This document shows, one piece after another, positions 10,547 through 17,973 of a DNA stretch of 64,000 nucleotides (within the stretch, counting starts at the first letter, position 1; each line of letters opens with the position of its first letter). The position numbers and the translations under genes are program-made. The DNA is taken from contig JADKHR010000001.1 of NCBI GenBank assembly GCA_016721625.1, positions 434,001 to 498,000 of the forward strand, read 5' to 3'. The DNA comes from Elusimicrobiota bacterium. Its GTDB lineage: Bacteria; Elusimicrobiota; Elusimicrobia; FEN-1173. The notes under the pieces are model-generated. The model saw only the letters and a list, made by a program, of their open reading frames with translations, searched no databases and had not been told where the DNA came from.

Positions 10547-11059
10547 GACAGGGATACAACGCCAGCCCGCCGCAAGCGAAGGCGTTTCGCGATGGGTTGG
10601 TGGAACTTGATTATGCGGCTCGACGCGTAGGCCGTGATTGGGAGCCGGGCACTTTGGTTTTTTACGACGCCAGGAGCAAGAATATCTTAACAGCGGAATG
10701 GCACCCATCACCGTTCGCCGTGACCTACCCGAAAAAACAGACCGAACCCGGCAGGACCGGTTCATTGTCACCCCAACCCGCGTGGGAATTCGGGGATTTG
10801 CTGATCAAACGACGGGAGGTGGGGGGAACGACCACAGATAAACGGATTTTCCTTTCCCGGGAGGATTGGGAAGGATCCTGGGGACGGCTTGGAAAAGCGG
10901 GTGTTTGGTGGGACGGACAACCTCGACCGGATCGTGGGGCTCTCTCCTGATCAAATGATGGATCTCCTGGTGGTCACTCTGAACGGGCTGATCCAGATGA
11001 CTCGCACGGATATCGATCGGTGTGTGGAAACAGCCCGGAAGATTTCGACGAACGCCTAA
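10547..11059 (+). pseudogene. Decayed coding remnant of unknown function
   Basis: A protein-like reading frame opens after a stop at 10546 without a start (SPPQAKAFRDGLVELDYAARR...) and continues to 10950. A second convincing frame ends at 11059 (GLSPDQMMDLLVVTLNGL...ARKISTNA) and joins near 10880-10900 only through a shift of register. This looks like two parts of one gene that has lost its start and reading frame. It is bracketed by the direct repeats at 10516 and 11125, so it may be material carried or interrupted by a small mobile element. A weak promoter-like pair (TTGGAT, 16 bp, TATAGT) lies at 10441-10468. I do not recognise the family. Confidence 0.4.
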
Positions 11060-11124
11060 GCGGTTTCTGAAACGGAATTCCCTTTCCCCCTTGGCGGCGC
11101 CATCGCCCGACGAATGTCTCCTAA

Positions 11125-11148
11125 TAGTATAATTATTTAGGGCGTCCC
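11125..11148. repeat. Dispersed 24-bp repeat, copy B
   Basis: It matches 3517-3540 at 23 of 24 positions and lies in the 159-bp gap before the Cys-rich membrane peptide. Nothing else is evident between 11060 and 11200. Confidence 0.7.
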
Positions 11149-11218
11149 CCTTGGCGGTCCCAATGGGTTTGGTTTTTGTGCTAACATTTGGGCGGAAGTT
11201 ATTTTTAGGAGGAAGACC

Positions 11219-11494
11219 ATGACTGGAGAAAAAGCTAAACCGGAATCAGAAGAAAAGTGTTGTTCGGATAAAACGGACAAGGGGTCTTGTTGTTCCAGCG
11301 GGAGCGGGTCGGGGTGTCGCTGTTATCGGTTGGCGGTGTCGGCGCTGTTGGTGTTGGCGGGGTTCCTGGCGGGGTTCTTTCTCAGCCGCGGCTGTCCTTG
11401 GATGATGAAATGCGATTCCTCTCGGGCTCGGGCGATGCACTGCCCTGTGGATATGAAAATGCCCATGGACGGAACCACGCCGCCTGTAAAATAA
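11219..11494 (+). CDS. Small Cys/Met-rich single-span membrane protein
   Basis: 91 residues with an AGGAGG site 7 bp before the ATG. The N-terminal third is polar and holds clustered cysteines (KCCSDKTDKGSCCSSGSGSGCRCY). One transmembrane helix follows (LAVSALLVLAGFLAGFFL). The tail has Cys, His and Met in MMKCDSS..AMHCPVDMKMPMDG. Six Cys sit on one side of the membrane, and a Cys/His/Met tail on the other resembles soft-metal ligands, so metal (copper-like) binding or sensing is plausible but unproven. No named family is recognised. Neighbours are a zinc-ribbon peptide, a YgbA-like gene and a hemerythrin. Confidence 0.75.
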   Translation: MTGEKAKPESEEKCCSDKTDKGSCCSSGSGSGCRCYRLAVSALLVLAGFLAGFFLSRGCPWMMKCDSSRARAMHCPVDMKMPMDGTTPPVK

Positions 11495-11510
11495 CCCCGG
11501 GAACCACCAC

Positions 11511-11729
11511 ATGCCGACGAGGAACGCTCAAAACACCTTGAAAGGCGGGAAGGGATTGGGGGAACACGTCTCCCAGGCGCCGGGGGTGACCCGGGCGCCC
11601 ACCCATCATTCGTCTGGCGGGGGGAATTGTCCCGCCTGCGGGGAGTCGGTGCCACCCAAACCGGGGTTTCGCTTTTCTTCTTTGGTTTGCGGGAAATGCG
11701 GCGCCTCCATGGGGAAGAAAAAGAGTTGA
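11511..11729 (+). CDS. Small zinc-ribbon protein
   Basis: 72 residues. The C-terminal half has two CxxC pairs (NCPACGESVPPKPG and LVCGKCGASM) spaced as in a compact zinc ribbon, ending in a Lys-rich tail. The N-terminal half is low in predicted structure. It starts 16 bp after the membrane peptide and could be co-transcribed with it. No catalytic motif is seen, so a nucleic-acid or protein-binding role is the usual guess for such peptides. The function is unknown. Confidence 0.6.
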   Translation: MPTRNAQNTLKGGKGLGEHVSQAPGVTRAPTHHSSGGGNCPACGESVPPKPGFRFSSLVCGKCGASMGKKKS

Positions 11730-11761
11730 TTTCCCGCAGTCCCTTGCCTTTCAATATCCGA

Positions 11762-12080
11762 ATGGACAAGCGGACCGTTTCAGCCATGGTGGCCCTTTAT
11801 TGTCGGACCGCTCATTTGACTGAGTCGAAGCCTTGCGTCAAATGCAAAGCCCTTTTGGATTATTCCCATGGGAGGCTTGAACAATGCCGTTTCGGTAAAG
11901 CGAAGACGACCTGTGCCAAGTGCCCGATACTGCTATCGGCCCGCCGCGCGAGAAGAAATGAAGCGGGTCATGCGGGAGGCGGGTCCCCGCATGGCTGGGG
12001 GCCATCCGATATTGACCCTCTGGCATTCGTGGCAGAGCCTAAAGGGGGCGCCTCGGGTGGGGGGCGCGGGGCGGGGATGA
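11762..12080 (+). CDS. YgbA-like (nitrous-oxide-stimulated promoter family) protein, frameshifted
   Basis: The segment MDKRTVSAMVALYCRTAH, then CVKCKALLDYSHGRLEQC and FGKAKTTCAKCPI, then after a register change CYRPAAREEMKRVMREAGPRM..HP, is the YgbA/PF11756 pattern: conserved Cys residues, LLDYA.RL..C.FG..K.TC..CP.HCY, then MR.AGPRM..HP. About two bases are missing at 11929-11931, where the family has Ile-His-Cys-Tyr. The restored length is about 107 residues, normal for the family. YgbA homologues are linked to nitric-oxide responses and metal-dependent repair in enterobacteria. The role here is inferred from family only. It sits directly upstream of a hemerythrin. Confidence 0.75.
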
Positions 12081-12106
12081 AAAAACTTTGAGCGGGGGGG
12101 GAAAGT

Positions 12107-12152
12107 AAAACATTGCCTCTCCCTCCCCGCCTCCCGCCCGCGGGAGAGGGAA
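12107..12152. repeat. GC-rich palindromic repeat
   Basis: It contains CTCCCG/CGGGAG arms and the CTCTCCC...GGGAGAGGG core that recurs at 48994-49017. It lies 26 bp after the YgbA-like stop, so it may act as a transcript-end hairpin, but there is no T-tract. Confidence 0.45.
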
Positions 12153-12189
12153 AGCGCTTAAAGACATTAAAGCTAGGTCAGGGGGGATT

Positions 12190-12666
12190 TTGAGCATCAT
12201 TCAAATTTTACATGCGGACCACGCTTATTTCCGCGAGAGATTCCGGCAGATGGAAAAGATGGCCTTGGCTCGAAAATCGAAAAGGACGACAACCTTGGCC
12301 TTGACCATCGTCAAAGATCTTAGACAACGACACAAGACCCATCTTCGGTGGGAGGCGGAGGTTCTCTTTCCGGGTTTGGTCGAGGCGTTTCGAAAACGGC
12401 GGGTGAAGCCGAAGGATCCATTGATTCTTCGCCATCTGGAAGAGGAACATCGGGACGTTGGCCGCGCCATCTACCTTTTGGACCAAGAACTTTCGGAAAC
12501 GCCCCCCTTGCCAACTTGGACCGATCGGTTTATAACGTTTCGGGATTTATTTGATTCCCACATGCAAAGAGAAGAGGAACATCTTTTTCCTGAAGCTTTG
12601 AAGCTTTTGACCCAGAAAGAACTGGAAAAGATGGCCCGGGCCAACGGTGGGATTGGTTCTTATTGA
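12190..12666 (+). CDS. Hemerythrin-like (HHE) domain protein
   Basis: 158 residues forming a four-helix HHE protein. The diiron ligand pattern is visible: HADH near residue 9, H..WEAEVLFP near 58, HLEEEH near 84 and HMQREEEHLFPE near 125. Such proteins bind O2 or NO or handle iron. I use the TTG at 12190, which places LHADH at the normal N-terminal distance and follows a GGGGGGAT site. The nearest ATG would remove the first helix. Its position after a YgbA-like gene supports, by context only, a nitrosative or oxidative stress role. Confidence 0.87.
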   Translation: MSIIQILHADHAYFRERFRQMEKMALARKSKRTTTLALTIVKDLRQRHKTHLRWEAEVLFPGLVEAFRKRRVKPKDPLILRHLEEEHRDVGRAIYLLDQELSETPPLPTWTDRFITFRDLFDSHMQREEEHLFPEALKLLTQKELEKMARANGGIGSY

Positions 12667-12719
12667 CCCGAAGGCAAGCCGTCTTGTTAAATTTAACCCA
12701 ACAACAGACCCTTCCCTGA

Positions 12720-12742
12720 CCCTCCCCTTTTGAAGGGGAGGG
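12720..12742. terminator. Hairpin after hemerythrin gene
   Basis: A perfect 10-bp inverted repeat (CCCTCCCCTT / AAGGGGAGGG) with a 3-nt loop lies 54 bp after the hemerythrin stop. It could end the transcript, but it has no downstream T-run and resembles the other GC palindromes in the window. The rest of 12667-12861 shows nothing clear. Confidence 0.4.
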
Positions 12743-12861
12743 AACTTCCCATTAACGGGGGAGGGAGAGGGCCGGTGGATTTGGGGCGGGTGGTGGGAGC
12801 GTTCATTTGATAAGATGCGGATACCACCATCGGTCAATTCCGATGGAATCAAGGAGGCATT

Positions 12862-13188
12862 ATGGGCAAAGTCACAAAGGCGTTGGGGACTGGGTTTGGA
12901 ATGGCGTTGGCCGCGACAGCGGGAGCGTATCTCCTTTATAAGAAAAATCCGAAAGTCCGGAACAAGGCGAAAGTGTGGGTGGACGACATGAAAAAAGAAC
13001 TGAAGAAGGACTTCAGCAAACTCAACGAAATCAATCAGACCACGTTCAAGAAAACGGTGGAGGATGTGGGGGAACGGTTCGGACGTATGGGTCAGGTGAA
13101 CAAAACGGAACTTTCCGGACTGGTGAACGACTTAAAGGATGCTTGGGCGCACTTCAGCAAAGATCTCTCGTCGCTGAAAAAGGGCTGA
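12862..13188 (+). CDS. Small membrane-anchored coiled protein (YtxH-like architecture)
   Basis: 108 residues with AAGGAGG ahead of the ATG. A short hydrophobic N-terminus (GTGFGMALAATAGAYLLY) is followed by a highly charged, mostly helical region rich in Lys, Asp and Glu. This matches the general layout of YtxH/stress-type small membrane-tethered proteins, though no signature is specific. The likely topology is an inner-membrane anchor with a cytoplasmic or periplasmic helical tail. It is a single gene facing a convergent LysE-type gene. The function is unknown. Confidence 0.7.
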   Translation: MGKVTKALGTGFGMALAATAGAYLLYKKNPKVRNKAKVWVDDMKKELKKDFSKLNEINQTTFKKTVEDVGERFGRMGQVNKTELSGLVNDLKDAWAHFSKDLSSLKKG

Positions 13189-13249
13189 AACGATACTGTT
13201 TGGGGGGCCGCTCGCGAGAGGGGGAAGGCGCTTGGAAAAGAGATGAAGG

Positions 13250-13882
13250 TCAACCTCCCAGGAGCAGGACGAAACCAAAGACGAACATCAGGCCGCCGAC
13301 CAGGGTGTCTGACCAGTAGGTCAATTGGGATTCGTCCACCGAGGTCAAGACCTTCTTCCATCGGTTAATGAAACCGCCCAAAACGATCCAGGCGCCGATC
13401 ACGCCGACGAAGGCCCCCGTTCCCGTGGCGGCCATTCCCATTTGCAGGGTGGACCCGCGGTTCATCCCGAGGAAAAGGGCGCCGTAGGCGGCCCAGGTGC
13501 CGGGGTTCGTCAACACGAGCCCGGCGGGCCAGAAGATCAGGATGGGCCAGGCCGTCCAATGGCCCAGATTCTTTTCGTCTTTTTCGAAATAAAGAAAGCC
13601 CAAACCGCTCAAGCACAGAACCAAACCCACCGTTAAATGAACCGCCCCTAAATGGGCCCGGAGGGATGGCGCCGCCAGGCCTAGGCCCCAGGCGGTGATC
13701 CCGGCCGCTCCGCCGTCCGCCACCGCCATGCCCAGGACGGCGGCAAACCCTTTCCGAGCCCCCCGCAGAAGCCAGGTCCGCAGGACCAAGAGGCCGGCGG
13801 GCCCCGCCGGCAGGGAGAGCAGGGATCCGGCGAGGATTCCTTTGGCAAAATCAAAGAAAAAAGATCCCAGCAACTGAGTCAT
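13250..13882 (-). CDS. LysE/RhtB-family amino-acid exporter
   Basis: About 210 residues with roughly six hydrophobic helices. The N-terminal segment FAKGILAGSLLSLPAGPAGLLVLRTWLLRG...VLGMAVADG corresponds to the LysE/RhtB signature of a proline/glycine-rich first helix followed by the Gly-Arg-loop region. LTNPGTW in the middle is the conserved NP motif. The family exports amino acids across the inner membrane by proton antiport. I start at 13882, where GGAGG precedes the ATG, instead of the longer frame to 14011. It stands alone on the minus strand, and its substrate cannot be predicted. Confidence 0.8.
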   Translation of the reverse strand: MTQLLGSFFFDFAKGILAGSLLSLPAGPAGLLVLRTWLLRGARKGFAAVLGMAVADGGAAGITAWGLGLAAPSLRAHLGAVHLTVGLVLCLSGLGFLYFEKDEKNLGHWTAWPILIFWPAGLVLTNPGTWAAYGALFLGMNRGSTLQMGMAATGTGAFVGVIGAWIVLGGFINRWKKVLTSVDESQLTYWSDTLVGGLMFVFGFVLLLGG

Positions 13883-14055
13883 GGATGCCTCCGTGGCCTC
13901 CGGTCCATTCATCGGCAAAGAGGCCCCAAAAATCCGGCGACTACAAATCCCCGCGTTCTTCCAAAGGGCTGAAACCCCGGGGGGCTCCGTCCGTAGGATG
14001 GCCGTGGCCAACCCCTGAGAAGCTTACCGCCGGTCCCCGCCCCCGTCAAGGGAAA

Positions 14056-14080
14056 AATTCATCCCGGATTTTTCCATTAA
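14056..14080. other. Hairpin in gene-poor stretch
   Basis: GGAAAAAT and ATTTTTCC arms about 9 bp apart form a hairpin. The stretch 13883-14262 otherwise holds only the upstream region of the exporter gene. No confident promoter was found. Confidence 0.3.
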
Positions 14081-14262
14081 AATGATCCCCTTTTGGGGTT
14101 ATAACTAGATTGGTGAGCGGCGTCTTTTTGTTTTCCCCGGTTTAGCGTCTTAAGAAATTCCCCAGCAGAGCGTCGTCCCGTCCTCCCCAGCTTGCCTTTC
14201 CTGTAAAGATTCCGGGTCTCGATTTATTTGTTCTGTGGTGGCACCCTTTAAAGAGAGAGGGG

Positions 14263-14583
14263 GTGCCGGCCATGAGGACACGACATTACATGATTTGTGG
14301 GGAGGTCTTTGTTCCGGATGCCTGCACGCGCGGATTTCAAAAGGTCTGTGGAAAGGATTTCTGCCGCCGGGCGCGGAACGACCCCACCTATTGGCGGGAC
14401 TACCGCGCCCCCCACCCGGCCTACACGGAACGAAACCGGGAGCAAACCCGCGAGCGCCTGCGGGCCTCGCGACGTGTGTTTGCAAAACAAGACGCGATGG
14501 CCGGGTCCATCGACGGGATTGTGACTTTTTTGATCGGTCGGGAGGTGTTTGCAAAACCAAACGTTATGGTTCCCACCGGGTGA
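14263..14583 (+). CDS. Remnant of zinc-finger-like Arg/Tyr-rich protein family
   Basis: About 106 residues. ICGEVFVPDACTRGFQKVC...CRRARNDPTYWRDYRAPHPAYTERNREQTRERL resembles small environmental-bacterial proteins with a CxxC/CxxxC head and repeated WRxYRxxHPxYxxRNR units, often found near insertion sequences. The first Cys pair is incomplete here (only one Cys before the GE) and the tail has no family features, so it looks degenerate. It directly precedes the decayed pilin copy, consistent with a region of mobile or duplicated debris. Whether it is expressed is unclear. Confidence 0.4.
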   Translation: MPAMRTRHYMICGEVFVPDACTRGFQKVCGKDFCRRARNDPTYWRDYRAPHPAYTERNREQTRERLRASRRVFAKQDAMAGSIDGIVTFLIGREVFAKPNVMVPTG

Positions 14584-14689
14584 GCTGTGGCATCATACGC
14601 CCATGAACGCTGAACTCTGGGCTGAAATCCGACGGCTCCACATTTTGGAGGACCAGCCTACGGATGCAAAGCAGAAATTCGCGGGGGTT

Positions 14690-15530
14690 CAAACCCCTTG
14701 GCCTCCCGAACCTGGTTTATCAAGACCGCTGGGCCGGCCCGGGCGTGTTTACAACGACCGTGGGGGACTATTATCAGGTCAACCTTTTCCACGTTTCCGA
14801 CCCGCCCCTATCTCGCGCGATGTTTGACAATGTTTACCTGGGACCCATTTCGGTGGAAATCAGCACGGCCAACCCATCGGGCCGACTTTGCTTCAAACGT
14901 TTCAACTCCGCCGGCAAAAAAGAACAGGTAGTGTATACCATGACCGTCCTTCGAACGCGAGAGGACAATTGATTCGGACGCGGTTCACTGAAGCAAAACA
15001 AGAAATATCCAACATCGACGGAATCGATTCGCTCACGGTCTCCTGGTTGGGGGCGCCTTCCGCGGCCGGAGGAACGAATCCTGGTCCGCCGTCCAAGCCG
15101 TCGTTTCCTCCCAGAGCCTCATCGCGGAGATCCAGGGTACAGACATGAACACCGTTAGTAACTGGAACGGGCGAACGGACACGGCGGGGAAGTGGCAACG
15201 CACCGTGGAGGTTAAACTTGTCCAAGTGGCGACAGGAGTCCTCCTAAAGTTCGGGACAGCGTCGGGGCGATTGGGTATTTTTTGCTGTTGTTTATTTTCA
15301 TCGTCTTGGTCATGGCGATGGGGATGTTCAATTCCGTCAAAAAAGAAAGTGAACACAGCGTTTTCAGTCGGGTCCAGGTCAACTCTCGGTTAAATAACGA
15401 GGGGGCGCTGAATGCCGCGCGGTGGAGTTTGCCGGCCTGGGACGCCGCCTCGCCCCCGTCCACCTATGTCATCCTTGTGGACAGCCAGAACCCGACCACG
15501 GTCACCATCTATTTTTTAGGAACCCCTTAA
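14690..15530 (+). pseudogene. Decayed partial copy of the minor-pilin cluster
   Basis: This stretch matches 22094-23256 in order but with internal deletions. 14690-15085 aligns with the C-terminal half of the PilW-like gene (GDYYQV, GPISVEISTANPSGRL, NIDGIDSL..SW.GAPSA). It then jumps, near the shared sequence TCCTGGTCCGCCGTC, to the middle of the PilV-like gene (22704-22870). At about 15245 it jumps again to the PilX-like gene (FIFIVLV.AMGMF.SVKKESEH). Frames are broken between and within pieces. Only the last, 15282-15530, is open for 82 residues, and it lacks a normal start. It is best read as a pseudogene array left by duplication and deletion. Confidence 0.85.
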
Positions 15531-15598
15531 AACCGAATAATTCAGTTGCCCACGGTTTGTCGCGGAGCGAGAATGCCGGAGGAGGGAGAGAAGAAAAC

Positions 15599-17005
15599 TC
15601 AGGCGGTCGACTTGGGAACAGCGTGGTAGAGCCATCGGCCGCCTTGGACGAGGGGGATCTTTTTTTCGACGCGATAATGGGTTTCGAGCAGCGCTTCGAA
15701 ATGGGGGCGGTCGTAATCCGTGAATATGTCCTCTCGGTTTAGGAGAAGACGTTGAACCATGCTGTCCTCTTTGCCAACGAATTCCACCACGAGTTCGGCG
15801 CCCAGGGACGCCAGCCAGGCCACGGCGTCGGCCAGCGGGACGTTGGCGCCGATCACCAGGTGGTGCAGAAGGGCGAGAGCCATGACGAGGTCGGGCTTGC
15901 CTCGGCTCGTCAGCGATTTGCGTTCCCGCCCCGCCCAGCCCTGGGCGGGCGAGGGATCGGCGAGGTTCATGACCAGGGGGAGGACGCGGGTGTCTTGGGC
16001 GGTTTTCAAGCGGCGGTAGAGATTCTCCACCACCCCGTCGTCGGCGTCCATGGCGACCACGCAAGACGCGTGGTCGGCGGCGATCAGAGAAAAGTCGCCG
16101 GTGTTGCATCCTAGGTCCCACGCCAAATCCCACGAACGGCGCGCGCAAACGCTTTTGACGAACTCCTTTTTAGCGGCATAGTCTTCAGGCGAATAGTTCC
16201 GTTCGTTCGCGTAATCAGACCATTCCGATTCATGCCGTTTCACACGAAGCCCCCGGACGATGCCCAGAAGGCGACGAACGTTTTTCAGAATAAATTCCTT
16301 TGGGAACCCGGCGTCCCGCATTTCAGTTCGGATCGTTCGTTCCGTTTTTGCCCAGGATCGTTCGAGGCGCGCCTCCAGAAAAACATCGGCCAGGAGGCCG
16401 GGGCGGAAGAACTCCCACCAGGAGAAAAGGCGGGTCATTTCCTCCGCCGGTATCCCTTCCAACAGGGAACGAAGCCATCGTTGAAAGGCGATGCCTTTGT
16501 ACGCCTGGAACAAAAGCGGGTAGAGGAACGTTCGGCAAAACTGTTGGTAGCCCGCCCACACTTCACCGCTCTGGTGAAGGGCAAAGGAGGGAATATCAAT
16601 GAAAAGAGGGCGGGCCCCCGTCCATTGAATGTTGAAGGGGGAACAGTCCCTCAAAATAAAGTCTTCTTCCAGAGCGGCCGAAATCAAATCTAAATGCGCG
16701 GCCGCCGCGTCTTGGAGCATGCCGAAGGACCATTCATACGGGTAAGAGATGAAAGGGATGCGGTCGTGTTCTAAAACGGCTACCCACGGCGGTTTTAGGG
16801 TTTCGGGATTGACCTCCACCCGATGGGTCGACCCAATTCTTTTCATGGCCAGGAGGCGTGGGTAGAGCGGTGAAGTTGAAAGAGAATCCCATTCCTTCAA
16901 CGCCCCGGCGTCCAGGTATCGACAGACGCGGCCGTCTTGATAAAACACCCGGCTACTGCGGTCCCGGAAAGATCCACGATCAAATCGAGGAGGAATCGAT
17001 TTCAT
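15599..17005 (-). CDS. SAM-dependent methyltransferase, NoeA-like
   Basis: 468 residues. The C-terminal half has a class I SAM-binding fold: WDLGCNTGDFSLIAA (motif I), VVAMDADD (acidic residue after strand 2) and DLVMALALLHHL (motif IV region). The N-terminal half carries PYEWSFGMLQDAA, LRDCSPFNIQW and FIDIPSF, typical of NoeA/nodulation-type methyltransferases often found in polysaccharide clusters. The start overlaps the stop of the small membrane protein upstream (ATGA). The substrate is probably a glycan or lipid-linked sugar, by context. The enzyme is cytoplasmic or membrane-associated. Confidence 0.83.
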   Translation of the reverse strand: MKSIPPRFDRGSFRDRSSRVFYQDGRVCRYLDAGALKEWDSLSTSPLYPRLLAMKRIGSTHRVEVNPETLKPPWVAVLEHDRIPFISYPYEWSFGMLQDAAAAHLDLISAALEEDFILRDCSPFNIQWTGARPLFIDIPSFALHQSGEVWAGYQQFCRTFLYPLLFQAYKGIAFQRWLRSLLEGIPAEEMTRLFSWWEFFRPGLLADVFLEARLERSWAKTERTIRTEMRDAGFPKEFILKNVRRLLGIVRGLRVKRHESEWSDYANERNYSPEDYAAKKEFVKSVCARRSWDLAWDLGCNTGDFSLIAADHASCVVAMDADDGVVENLYRRLKTAQDTRVLPLVMNLADPSPAQGWAGRERKSLTSRGKPDLVMALALLHHLVIGANVPLADAVAWLASLGAELVVEFVGKEDSMVQRLLLNREDIFTDYDRPHFEALLETHYRVEKKIPLVQGGRWLYHAVPKSTA

Positions 17006-17226
17006 CCTTTTGGGGGGGATGGGCGTTTTCGGCCGAACCAGCGTTTCCAGTGCATTTTGATCAACATGAGAATTCCCCCGACCCCGGCCAGGAGGGCCTG
17101 TAGGATCATGCTCCCGGTATTGGCGTCAAGGTACGCGTGCGCGGGTTGCGGCAGAACGGCCATGAGAAACGCCGCGGTCATGAATGCCCCGCCCAAAGAC
17201 GCGCCGCATCGGGCCCATTGGTTCAT
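17002..17226 (-). CDS. Small membrane protein (YLDANTGS type) paired with methyltransferase
   Basis: 74 residues with a signal-like N-terminal helix ending AHAYLDANTGSMI, a second hydrophobic helix (LQALLAGVGGILMLI) and a basic tail (WKRWFGRKRPSPPKG). Proteins with YLDPGTGS near the first helix end are widespread next to NoeA-type methyltransferases and glycosyltransferases, so the pairing supports function in the same pathway. Its stop overlaps the methyltransferase start by 4 bp. The molecular role is unknown. Confidence 0.72.
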   Translation of the reverse strand: MNQWARCGASLGGAFMTAAFLMAVLPQPAHAYLDANTGSMILQALLAGVGGILMLIKMHWKRWFGRKRPSPPKG

Positions 17227-17320
17227 GCCGGCCCCCGGCCTTCCTGAATTATTTGGCCCACTTTAAGCCCACTCATTTTGAGCCCAAAAGCAAAACCGTC
17301 CAGGGGCGTCCGCCCGTGGC

Positions 17321-17349
17321 TTGACAAAAGGATGGATTCGGGTTATATC
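17321..17349 (+). promoter_or_regulatory. Strong sigma-70-like promoter, leaderless
   Basis: TTGACA at 17321-17326, a 17-bp spacer and TATATC at 17344-17349. The ATG at 17357 is 7 bp past the -10 box, so transcription would start at or next to the start codon. Confidence 0.75.
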
Positions 17350-17356
17350 TAGCCAT

Positions 17357-17944
17357 ATGGTCCCCGTTTCTTCCAAAGTGCCATCGCCCCCACCCGTCGC
17401 TCTTCGGCGCCGTCGATTTCTGGTTCACCCCTCTTTGCAGTGGATCCTGGTGGGCACGATCCTTGGGCTTGTCTCTCTCGCCACCATGTTGGTATTGGGC
17501 GAGTATTACTTCAATTTCGGCCGGAACATGTCGTCCAATTTGATGGACCCCGGACTCTTTCGCCTCTTTCTGGCTGGGAATTCCATTTTGATGGTCAAGC
17601 TGTTCTTTCTCTTTGTGATCGTGTGGGGGATCGGCCTTCTTTTGTCCCACCGACTGGCCGGGCCCATCGAAAACCTGCGAAAGGCCTTCCAGATCGTTGG
17701 GGATGGAAACCTTTCCCACCGCGTCCGGTTGAGGCGGCGGGATCATCTGCAAGATGTCGTGGAGGATTTCAATACCATGACGTTTCGCCTTTCTGCCCGT
17801 TACGAGGGAGTCTTTGCGGCGATGCAGGATGTTCTTCGGAAATTGGATGACTCTCTGGGACAAACCACCGACACCGCCACTAAAAATCAACTTTCTTCCC
17901 TGCGCGAGACGGTCGCCCGCCTGATTAAAAGTTTTCCGCATTAA
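17357..17944 (+). CDS. HAMP-domain membrane protein
   Basis: About 195 residues. Two transmembrane helices (WILVGTILGLVSLATMLVLG and LMVKLFFLFVIVWGIGLLL) flank a short periplasmic loop. A HAMP domain follows (HRLAGPIENLRKAFQIVGDGNLSHRVRLRRRDHLQDVVEDFNTM), and the protein ends after a helical tail without kinase, cyclase or methyl-accepting modules. Such stand-alone HAMP proteins probably relay signals to a separate partner. I choose the ATG at 17357 because the longer frame begins inside the promoter at the TTGACA box. It is divergent from the methyltransferase pair and convergent with the sulfatase-like gene. Confidence 0.82.
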   Translation: MVPVSSKVPSPPPVALRRRRFLVHPSLQWILVGTILGLVSLATMLVLGEYYFNFGRNMSSNLMDPGLFRLFLAGNSILMVKLFFLFVIVWGIGLLLSHRLAGPIENLRKAFQIVGDGNLSHRVRLRRRDHLQDVVEDFNTMTFRLSARYEGVFAAMQDVLRKLDDSLGQTTDTATKNQLSSLRETVARLIKSFPH

Positions 17945-17973
17945 GATACACTTCGTTTTTACAAACCTCGACA

